The notes under the pieces: generated by a model
The model's database searches: none
What the model was told of the DNA's origin: nothing
The model's input: only the letters and a program-made list of their open reading frames with translations
Translations under genes and position numbers: made by a program
NCBI GenBank assembly: GCA_949123685.1
Contig: CASBHZ010000127.1
Span: 1 to 5,075, forward strand
Direction: 5' to 3'
Source: an uncultured Bacteroidales bacterium
GTDB taxonomy: Bacteria > Bacteroidota > Bacteroidia > Bacteroidales > Muribaculaceae
DNA length: 5,075 nucleotides
Shown: in pieces, positions 1-5,075 of the stretch
Layout: each line of letters opens with the position of its first letter
Numbering within the stretch: position 1 is the stretch's first letter

Positions 1-54
1 GGCATACGAGATACTATCGCGTCACTGGAGTTCAGACGTGTGCTCTTCCGATCT
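1..54. other. Illumina adapter contamination at contig end
   Basis: This stretch is synthetic. Bases 1-12 match the end of the P7 flow-cell sequence (GGCATACGAGAT). Bases 13-20 (ACTATCGC) sit where the 8-base i7 index belongs. Bases 21-54 match the 34-base TruSeq read-2 primer site ending in GCTCTTCCGATCT, with one difference at base 23 (C where the standard oligo has G). The layout and lengths fit the oligo exactly, so this is untrimmed adapter and not genome sequence. Genomic sequence starts at about base 55. On the minus strand the adapter has no stop codon in the dpp4 frame, so automatic gene callers would extend that protein by about 17 false residues. Confidence 0.97.
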
Positions 55-1616
55 GCCACCTCTTGTGAGTCCGGGCCATTGTACTGAGTCATAAGTAACG
101 GATACTTGCGGCTTGGATCAAAATTAACCGGCTTGATAATATAAGCATTCATCTCTTCGCCAGCTGCATTCTTGACTCTTAAAAATTCCTTCTTAGGTGC
201 AGAAGAGTATTTCGATGCATAAGCTGCATTATCCTCGAGTTCCTTAATTGTCTCTCCCTTTGAATTGCAAATGGTATATTTTGTCGGGGTCAATGCATTA
301 CTATAGGTCCTAACATAATAATCCATGTTAGAACTGAACGAAGCATATTCAAACCCATCCATGTCATTCAATGGCGTTGCAACACCCTTGGAGTCAATCC
401 TGACAACGTTACGGTTGATCGCACCTCGCATAGTAGACTGGACATAGTGAAAACCTGTCTTTGAAGATTTCCCATAATACTGCGTTACATTCCATTCACC
501 ATTCGTAATCTGGCGCAGCATACTGCCGTTATAGTCATACTCATAAAGATGACAATAACCGGAACGTTCGCTACCAATAACAAACGATGTATTTCCATAA
601 TCCACCATCTGATATACAGAGGGACTCAACCATGCTTGACTTCGCTCTTCAATTAATAATTTGGCAACGGTTGATCCGGGATTAACCTTAAAAAGACATA
701 GGTGATTCTGATCCCTATTCAATGTCATAACCATGAGTTGGGTTCCGGAACCGTCATACTCCATCGAGGGCACATAAGACTCAATTGGAATATCCATAGT
801 CTTGGTTGTCCTGTTATCAATATTGTAAACCTTTACGCTCACTTTTACATTTGGATATCCAGCAAGAGGATATTTATATGTATACTGAGAAGGATATACG
901 TCAGATAATGGCTCCGAGTCACAAAAACTCTTGTAACTATCAAAAGAATATGTAGGCACTTCGGATTCATCAAAACGAATATAAGCAAGCGAAGTGTCAT
1001 CACCACTCCATCTTATTGTGTTGACAACACCAAACTCCTCTTCATAACTCCAATCCGACACACCATTGATAACTTTATTTATTTCCCCGTCATCCGTGAT
1101 CGCCTTATCAGTATCATAGTCAAGATTCGATATAAAAATATTGTTATCACGTGTATACGCAACCATTCTTCCATCATGCGACATGACTGCCCCTCGCTGA
1201 GCACCTGCAGACGATACCCTTTTCAACGTTGAACGCATTACGTCGTAAACATAATACTGGGCAGTGAATGAATGGCGGTATATCTTCCTCACATCATTCC
1301 AAAGAAGAATCTTTTTCCCGTTTCCACTTACTTGATAACCATTGAAAGAATCAATCCTAAGATCACCTTTTATTGCGTCAAGACTGAACAAGGTTCCTAT
1401 TTTTCGCCCTGTCTTATACTCAAAAATCTCAATTGAACGTCCATCTTCACTAATTGCCGAATATGTAAGCCCATCGGCAAGCGGACGCATTTCCTTTATG
1501 CTTTGCGGAGAATTTTTTCCGGGGGCTATATAATCCTCTATAGTAAGAGCTGAGGCATCTGTAGCAATCAAACCCAATGCTAAAACAGAACATCCAATGA
1601 AACTTTTGAAATTCAT
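55..1616 (-). CDS. dpp4: Dipeptidyl peptidase IV (S9B family), 3'-truncated by contig end
   Basis: This is a secreted serine peptidase that removes X-Pro (and X-Ala) dipeptides from peptide N-termini. In Bacteroidales it acts in the periplasm or at the cell surface, feeding proline-rich dipeptides to the cell. I translated 520 complete codons from ATG at 1616; family members have about 720-740 residues. Residues 1-23 form a signal peptide: an early Lys, a hydrophobic core, and a likely cut after Ala-Ser-Ala. The eight-bladed beta-propeller follows. Residues 188-195 read DWSYEEEF, the DPP IV loop whose Glu193-Glu194 bind the substrate N-terminus. Arg114 in YRHSFTAQY matches the conserved propeller arginine. 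FDESEVPTYSF follows, also typical. The alpha/beta hydrolase domain has just begun (YPLLMTQYNGPDSQEV, about 505-520) when the sequence ends, so the Ser, Asp and His of the triad are not visible. No frameshift is seen; the truncation is a contig-end effect. No Shine-Dalgarno or clear TAnnTTTG promoter is seen upstream. Confidence 0.94.
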
Positions 1617-1655
1617 ATCAACAATCTTTGATTATGTAGTCTGACATATGCGAAC

Positions 1656-1699
1656 TGAGTATGCAACCATTTGTCTTTTAACAATGGTCTGCATACTCA
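1656..1699. repeat. Long stem-loop between proS and dpp4 (possible terminator or processing site)
   Basis: An inverted repeat pairs TGAGTATGCA (1656-1665) with TGCATACTCA (1690-1699). After a one-base bulge (C1689) it continues as ACCATT (1666-1671) with AATGGT (1683-1688), then GT (1673-1674) with AC (1681-1682), around a short loop. This gives about 18 base pairs with two small bulges. It begins 12 bases past the proS stop codon, the usual place for a terminator. However, no T-run follows it on either strand, so a classic Rho-independent terminator is not shown. It could instead protect or define the 3' end of proS mRNA, or tune read-through into dpp4. Confidence 0.7.
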
Positions 1700-1711
1700 A
1701 TGACACAAAAA

Positions 1712-3193
1712 TTAATAAGATCTCGCAAAAACAACGCGTTGTGCAGAAGGTTTGCCTGTCACCATACATACACCCGGAGTTTTATCCCCATCAAAAGGAA
1801 TACAACGGATAGTAGCTTTTGTTTCTTCCTTGATTCTTTCTTCTGTCTCGGGGGTGCCATCCCAATGTGCCAAAATGAAACCTCCGTTTTCAATCTTTTC
1901 TTTAAATTCTTCGTAAGTATCGGCAGTTGTTGTCTTATCCTCACGCATTTTCAATGCCTTAGCGAAAAGATTACGCTGTATTTCATCAAGCAGGCGGACA
2001 ATCTCATCAACGATTCCGTCAAATTTCACAGTTTCCTTTTCAAGCGTGTCTCGACGCATAATCTCTACGGTACCTTCTTCAAGGTCTCGCTGACCAATGG
2101 CAAGACGCACTGGAACTCCCTTAACCTCGTAATCCGCAAATTTGAAACCCGGACGGCGATTGTCAGCGTCATCATATTTAACGCTCACCCCTTTTGACCT
2201 CAATTCCTTCAACAATGGTTCCACCTTCTCTGAAATAGCTTTCAAGCCCTCGTCATTCTTATAGATAGGCACAATAACCACCTGTATTGGGGCAAGTTTG
2301 GGAGGGAGCACGAGACCATTGTCATCACTATGTGTCATGATAAGCGCACCCATCAAACGGGTTGAAACGCCCCATGAAGTAGCCCATACGTATTCAGGCT
2401 TATTTTCTTTGTTCATGAATGTCACATCGAAAGCCTTTGCAAAATTCTGCCCGAGGAAGTGCGATGTTCCAGACTGAAGAGCCTTGCCATCCTGCATCAT
2501 AGCCTCAATAGTATATGTATCTAACGCTCCGGCAAAACGCTCATTCGGTGACTTGACACCTTTCACCACCGGGACAGCCATGTAATTCTCAGCAAATTCT
2601 CCGTAGACATTAAGCATCTTTATGGCTTCTGCCTCCGCCTCCTCTTTTGTAGCATGAGCCGTATGCCCTTCTTGCCAAAGGAACTCTGCAGTACGCAAGA
2701 ACATACGCGTGCGCATTTCCCAACGGAATACATTCGCCCACTGGTTCACAAGAATCGGAAGATCCCTGTAAGAATGTATCCAATTCTTATATGTATTCCA
2801 TATTATAGTCTCGGATGTGGGACGTATAATCAATTCTTCCTCAAGTCTCGCGGCAGGATCAACAACCACTCCGTTACCATCAGGATCATTTTTCAGTCGG
2901 TAATGCGTCACGACAGCACACTCTTTTGCAAATCCCTCTACATGATCAGCCTCTCGGCTCAAAAACGATTTGGGAATAAGCAATGGGAAATATGCATTCT
3001 GATGACCTGTTTCTTTAAACATATCATCAAGCTGACGTTGCATCTTTTCCCAGATTGCATAACCATAAGGCTTGATGACCATGCATCCGCGAACAGCTGA
3101 CTGTTCCGCAAGATCAGCCTTGACCACCAATTCGTTATACCACTGTGAGTAATTATCTGATCGTTTAATGAAATTCTTTAGTTCTTTCGCCAT
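1712..3193 (-). CDS. proS: Prolyl-tRNA synthetase, archaeal/eukaryote-type short form
   Basis: Cytoplasmic class II aminoacyl-tRNA synthetase: L-proline + ATP + tRNA-Pro gives prolyl-tRNA-Pro. The 493-residue protein is full length for the short form and lacks the roughly 180-residue editing insertion of the longer E. coli type. Visible motifs are motif 1 around [17 protein letters not shown] (36-52); the TSE proline-binding loop in RPTSETI (Thr126-Glu128); motif 2 FRWE (156-159) continuing to [11 protein letters not shown] (167-177); the [11 protein letters not shown] segment (241-251); motif 3 around WGVSTRLMG (274-282); the anticodon-binding domain (about 300-405); and the C-terminal ProRS domain ending in the conserved tyrosine (ARSY). 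The zinc site of that last domain is mostly lost: Cys476 remains, Thr479 sits where its partner cysteine would be, and the first Cys pair is replaced around 443-450. The start is ATG; the preceding bases are AT-rich without a Shine-Dalgarno. It lies 185 bases downstream of malic enzyme and 95 bases upstream of dpp4. Confidence 0.97.
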   Translation of the reverse strand: MAKELKNFIKRSDNYSQWYNELVVKADLAEQSAVRGCMVIKPYGYAIWEKMQRQLDDMFKETGHQNAYFPLLIPKSFLSREADHVEGFAKECAVVTHYRLKNDPDGNGVVVDPAARLEEELIIRPTSETIIWNTYKNWIHSYRDLPILVNQWANVFRWEMRTRMFLRTAEFLWQEGHTAHATKEEAEAEAIKMLNVYGEFAENYMAVPVVKGVKSPNERFAGALDTYTIEAMMQDGKALQSGTSHFLGQNFAKAFDVTFMNKENKPEYVWATSWGVSTRLMGALIMTHSDDNGLVLPPKLAPIQVVIVPIYKNDEGLKAISEKVEPLLKELRSKGVSVKYDDADNRRPGFKFADYEVKGVPVRLAIGQRDLEEGTVEIMRRDTLEKETVKFDGIVDEIVRLLDEIQRNLFAKALKMREDKTTTADTYEEFKEKIENGGFILAHWDGTPETEERIKEETKATIRCIPFDGDKTPGVCMVTGKPSAQRVVFARSY

Positions 3194-3255
3194 GACTTAT
3201 GGAAAATTATTTATATGTTTTCATATTTTAGCCGTCAAATGGGCACTTCTACACG

Positions 3256-3287
3256 CAAAGTTACAAAATTATCACGATATAAACACG
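3256..3287 (-). promoter_or_regulatory. Probable proS promoter (Bacteroidota type)
   Basis: On the minus strand, bases 3263-3256 read TAACTTTG, an exact match to the Bacteroidota -7 element TAnnTTTG, followed by CG as in many such promoters. A second exact match, TAATTTTG (3271-3264), lies directly before it. The -33 region is weak: CGTG at 3287-3284 with 20-base spacing, against the consensus TTTG. Transcription would start near 3250, giving a leader of about 55-60 bases before the proS ATG at 3193. Position and -7 match support it; the poor -33 lowers confidence. Confidence 0.5.
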
Positions 3288-3288
3288 T

Positions 3289-3335
3289 AAAACGGCATAA
3301 ATATTCCCTGTTCATCGGGAAATTCATGCCGTTTT
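3289..3335 (-). terminator. Hairpin terminator after malic enzyme
   Basis: An outer 10-base-pair stem pairs AAAACGGCAT (3289-3298) with ATGCCGTTTT (3326-3335). A small internal loop separates it from an inner stem, TTCCC (3304-3308) with GGGAA (3317-3321). On the minus strand it lies 43 bases after the maeB stop and runs into TTTTACGTGTTTATAT, a broken U-rich tail fitting Rho-independent termination. The hairpin is symmetric with A-run and T-run flanks, so it could also stop transcription on the plus strand, although no plus-strand gene is visible here. Confidence 0.72.
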
Positions 3336-3378
3336 ATAGATTTATAAATAAATTATTCAATATCAGATATACCCAGAA

Positions 3379-4674
3379 CTATCTTGAAAGGGACTCCATA
3401 CGCTTCTTAAGTTCCTCCTCATAGGCATCCCAATCAGTTATCGGACGATTCGAAACTCCCGATTCCATCGCAGCTTTAGCCACAGCGGGTGCCACCCGAT
3501 ACAGAAGCCTCTTGTCGAATGGTTTAGGCAAAATATAATCTTTCCCGAACACAAAATCCATGCCGCCGTATGCCTCTTTTACAGAATCTGACACTTCCTC
3601 ACGGGCGAGAGCGGCAATAGCCCTACATGCCTCAAGTTTCATGTCTTCGTTGATTTCAGACGCCCGGCTATCCAGTGCGCCTCTAAAAATATACGGGAAA
3701 CCGAGCACATTATTCACCTGATTAGGATAATCGCTTCTACCCGTGGCAATAACAAGATCATCACGCGTTGCCTTGGCAAGTTCATAGGCAATTTCAGGTT
3801 CGGGGTTGGCAAGAGCGAAGACTATCGGGTCGGGAGCCATACTTTTTAGCATCTCCGGAGTCAGGACATTCGCCACACTGAGTCCAAGAAAGACATCCGC
3901 CCCAACCATTGCTTCTTCCAAAGTGCGAATATCCCGGACAGTCGCAAACTCTCTCTTCTGAGAGTTTATATCCGTCCTATCTTCTCTGATAACACCCTTG
4001 GAATCACACATAACCACATTTTGCGGCAGCACGCCAAGCTTAATATAAAGCCTTGCGCAACTGATAGCAGCCGCACCTGCGCCATTCACAACGAGCTTGA
4101 CTTTGTCAATTTGTTTATGCTGCACTTCAAGGGCATTAATGAGCGCAGCGCCGGAAATAATCGCAGTGCCATGCTGGTCATCATGCATGACAGGAATACT
4201 GCACTCTCGTTTTAGACGATCTTCTATCTTAAAGCACTCGGGTGCTTTTATATCCTCAAGATTTATCCCTCCGAAAGTCGGACTGATTGCCTTTACTATT
4301 TCAACCAGCTTATCCGGATCTTTCTCGTCCACTTCAATATCAAAAGAGTCTATGCCTGCAAAAATTTTAAACAGCAACGACTTGCCTTCCATTACCGGCT
4401 TTCCCGCAAGTGCTCCTATATCACCTAAACCAAGAACTGCTGTTCCGTTTGACACCACAGCCACCATATTCCCCTTATCGGTATATCTGTAAGCCAACGC
4501 AAGATCGCGCTCTATTTCCTTACATGGATATGCCACGCCGGGAGAATAAGCCAGCGACAAGTCGTGCTGGTTAGCATATGGTTTGGTTGGAAGCACCTCT
4601 ATTTTGCCGGGCGTCCACTCTTCATGATACCTCAATGCATCATCTTTTATATTCAATTTATTTGTTTCTGGCAT
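3379..4674 (-). CDS. maeB: NAD(P)-dependent malic enzyme, short form without phosphotransacetylase domain
   Basis: Cytoplasmic oxidative decarboxylation of L-malate to pyruvate and CO2, reducing NAD(P)+; it supplies pyruvate and usually NADPH. I start it at ATG 4674 (431 residues). A TTG two codons upstream (4680) is in frame but less likely, since family proteins begin just before the [16 protein letters not shown] region. Visible features, numbered from this ATG: Tyr43 in [11 protein letters not shown] (catalytic acid); Lys98 in MEGKSLLFK (catalytic base); metal ligands Glu140-Asp141 in INLEDI and Asp166 in HDDQHGTAI; the nucleotide fold [10 protein letters not shown] (195-204); ANPEPE (289-294); and [22 protein letters not shown], typical of the MaeB group. 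The protein stops at [17 protein letters not shown], where MaeB proteins of about 760 residues would continue into a phosphotransacetylase-like domain. The 185 bases beyond contain no remnant of one, so this is a clean short form. NADP versus NAD use cannot be read safely from the sequence. No Shine-Dalgarno is visible. Confidence 0.95.
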   Translation of the reverse strand: MPETNKLNIKDDALRYHEEWTPGKIEVLPTKPYANQHDLSLAYSPGVAYPCKEIERDLALAYRYTDKGNMVAVVSNGTAVLGLGDIGALAGKPVMEGKSLLFKIFAGIDSFDIEVDEKDPDKLVEIVKAISPTFGGINLEDIKAPECFKIEDRLKRECSIPVMHDDQHGTAIISGAALINALEVQHKQIDKVKLVVNGAGAAAISCARLYIKLGVLPQNVVMCDSKGVIREDRTDINSQKREFATVRDIRTLEEAMVGADVFLGLSVANVLTPEMLKSMAPDPIVFALANPEPEIAYELAKATRDDLVIATGRSDYPNQVNNVLGFPYIFRGALDSRASEINEDMKLEACRAIAALAREEVSDSVKEAYGGMDFVFGKDYILPKPFDKRLLYRVAPAVAKAAMESGVSNRPITDWDAYEEELKKRMESLSR

Positions 4675-4752
4675 GATCAAATATCATTAGTTTTAATATA
4701 TAACAAATTACTATACCATGTGATGATTTTAATTCCGACATCAACGCCAACA

Positions 4753-4785
4753 CAAAATTACAAAATATTCGCCACAATAGGCACA
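4753..4785 (-). promoter_or_regulatory. Possible maeB promoter (Bacteroidota type)
   Basis: On the minus strand, bases 4760-4753 read TAATTTTG, matching the -7 consensus TAnnTTTG. TGTG at 4785-4782, 21 bases upstream, is one mismatch from the -33 TTTG. Transcription would begin near 4747, leaving a leader of about 70 bases to the ATG at 4674. The same 14-base pattern CAAA[A/G]TTACAAAAT covers this -7 region and that of proS (3256-3269). In this AT-rich stretch a chance match is possible. Confidence 0.42.
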
Positions 4786-4849
4786 TGTTATGCAACATAT
4801 AAACACGAATAATACGTTTTAATAAATACCAACACAATATATTTTAGCT

Positions 4850-4863
4850 AAAGTTTTCCAAAA
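4850..4863. repeat. Direct repeat copy 1, AAAGTTTTCCAAAA
   Basis: This 14-base sequence recurs exactly at 4914-4927, 64 bases to the right. Its core AAAGTTTTC is the same near-palindrome that builds the inverted repeat at 4912-4940. It may be a distal binding site for the same regulator. Confidence 0.6.
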
Positions 4864-4869
4864 TATTTT

Positions 4870-4885
4870 ATATATAATTATATAT
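4870..4885. repeat. Perfect 16-base AT palindrome
   Basis: ATATATAATTATATAT is its own reverse complement. It consists only of A and T and lies between the two copies of the 14-base repeat. It may ease DNA melting or bending or bind a protein, but such sequences also arise by chance in AT-rich spacers. Confidence 0.55.
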
Positions 4886-4911
4886 CAACAGTTTAAAAAA
4901 TATACAAGCCA

Positions 4912-4940
4912 GAAAAGTTTTCCAAAACAGAAAACTTTTC
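4912..4940. promoter_or_regulatory. 29-base inverted repeat, candidate operator upstream of rightward promoter
   Basis: GAAAAGTTTTC (4912-4922) and GAAAACTTTTC (4930-4940) are perfect reverse complements separated by 7 bases. Each 11-base arm is also a palindrome around its central base, so the element can be read as two adjacent operator half-sites or one large dyad, with centres 18 bases apart. It ends 20 bases before the -33 box of the rightward promoter (4961), a position suited to an activator or co-regulator. It could instead form an RNA hairpin in a transcript crossing it, but it lies outside both predicted transcripts. The binding protein is unknown. Confidence 0.6.
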
Positions 4941-4960
4941 ACAACAAAGACAACAAAATA

Positions 4961-4992
4961 TTTGCTCAATACACATAATAATCCTACCTTTG
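4961..4992 (+). promoter_or_regulatory. Consensus Bacteroidota promoter facing right
   Basis: TTTG at 4961-4964 (-33 element) and TACCTTTG at 4985-4992 (-7 element, TAnnTTTG) are separated by 20 bases, the canonical spacing for the primary sigma factor of Bacteroidota. The sequence continues TTTGCACC, and transcription should start near 5000. All consensus positions match, making this the best promoter in the window. It drives a gene to the right that is not included here. Confidence 0.82.
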
Positions 4993-4999
4993 CACCACA

Positions 5000-5075
5000 T
5001 AAAGGAAGACACCTTTTGTTTAAGAAGTTGTTTAAAAATAACTGTGAAATTTGGGGCGGCTCTCTTTTGAATAAA
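5000..5075 (+). other. 5' leader of an unseen rightward gene
   Basis: The predicted transcript runs at least 75 bases to the window end without an ATG start. Near its 5' end AAAGG (5001-5005) can pair with CCTTT (5012-5016) across a 6-base loop. A weaker AU stem, with one G-U pair, can form between AGTTGTTT (5026-5033) and AAATAACT (5036-5043). A GC-richer patch, GGGGCGGCTCTC, occurs at 5053-5064. One reading frame stays open to the end but has only TTG-type starts and no recognisable protein, so I treat this as untranslated leader. Confidence 0.5.

Larger units (their letters stand above)
4675..5075. other. Divergent AT-rich intergenic region, no gene seen
   Basis: These 401 bases hold no convincing coding sequence in any frame. 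They separate leftward maeB from a presumed rightward gene beyond the window. From left to right they contain a leftward promoter candidate (4753-4785), a small inverted repeat ATGTT-N4-AACAT (4785-4798), an AT palindrome (4870-4885), two copies of a 14-base repeat and a 29-base inverted repeat (4850-4940), a strong rightward promoter (4961-4992) and its leader. The region is visibly richer in A and T than the flanking gene. Confidence 0.8.

Noticed and set aside
1700..2197. Open frame of 165 codons on the plus strand
   Set aside because: It lies wholly antisense to the well-supported proS gene, begins in the gap after it, has no recognisable domain, and is best explained as a shadow frame.
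2654..3100. Open frame of 148 codons on the plus strand
   Set aside because: It is antisense to the conserved motif-bearing part of proS, and the translation has no family signature.
3289..3335. Insertion sequence or MITE end
   Set aside because: The hairpin is a single compact structure placed just after a stop codon, without target-site duplications or a paired distant repeat; a terminator explains it better.
4097..4492. Open frame of 131 codons on the plus strand
   Set aside because: It is antisense to the malic enzyme catalytic region; its serine- and proline-rich translation is typical of a shadow frame.
4675..4680. TTG start two codons upstream of the maeB ATG
   Set aside because: It is in frame, but an ATG follows at once, no ribosome binding site favours the TTG, and the two extra residues add nothing conserved.
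4564..4812. Plus-strand frame of 82 codons reaching from maeB into the intergenic region
   Set aside because: It mostly overlaps maeB in antisense, has no promoter, start context or recognisable domain, and its hydrophobic look reflects AT-rich sequence.
4850..4940. CRISPR array or phase-variation invertible promoter
   Set aside because: The repeats are too few, too short and unevenly spaced for CRISPR. The inverted repeat has only a 7-base spacer that holds no promoter, and no recombinase gene is present.
5016..5075. Open plus-strand frame in the leader starting at TTG
   Set aside because: Only about 20 codons are visible, with no ATG or GTG start in that frame, no Shine-Dalgarno and no recognisable protein; untranslated leader is the simpler reading.

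Overview
The window looks like the end of a metagenomic contig from a member of the Bacteroidota, order Bacteroidales. A gut family such as Muribaculaceae is possible, but that is only a guess. The evidence is a secreted dipeptidyl peptidase IV of the Bacteroidales type, a short archaeal/eukaryote-type prolyl-tRNA synthetase, the absence of recognisable Shine-Dalgarno sequences before the starts, and promoters of the Bacteroidota form (TTTG, about 20 bases, TAnnTTTG).

Layout from left to right. Bases 1-54 are not biological: they are an Illumina P7/index/read-2 adapter left on the contig end. All three genes lie on the minus strand, so transcription runs right to left. Bases 55-1616 hold a dipeptidyl peptidase IV (dpp4) cut by the contig end before its catalytic Ser-Asp-His residues. 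A 95-base gap (1617-1711) carries a long stem-loop. Bases 1712-3193 hold prolyl-tRNA synthetase (proS), complete. A 185-base gap (3194-3378) packs a strong hairpin (probable malic enzyme terminator) directly against a proS promoter. Bases 3379-4674 hold a short, single-module malic enzyme (maeB-like), complete. The 401-base AT-rich region 4675-5075 has no gene. It carries a probable leftward maeB promoter, repeated GAAAAGTTTTC-like palindromes, and a textbook rightward promoter whose untranslated leader runs off the window, pointing to an unseen divergent gene.

The genes do not form an obvious single pathway. Malic enzyme makes pyruvate and NADPH from malate, ProRS charges tRNA with proline, and DPP IV releases X-Pro dipeptides from peptides outside the cytoplasm. 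A loose proline/peptide-use theme links proS and dpp4. The terminator-like hairpins suggest largely separate transcription units, although no clear dpp4 promoter is visible, so read-through from proS is possible.

I found no undescribed multi-gene system. The best leads are the palindromic operator candidate upstream of the rightward promoter (4850-4940) and the leader at 5000-5075. The most important practical point is the adapter, which reads in frame with dpp4 and would add false residues to its predicted protein.
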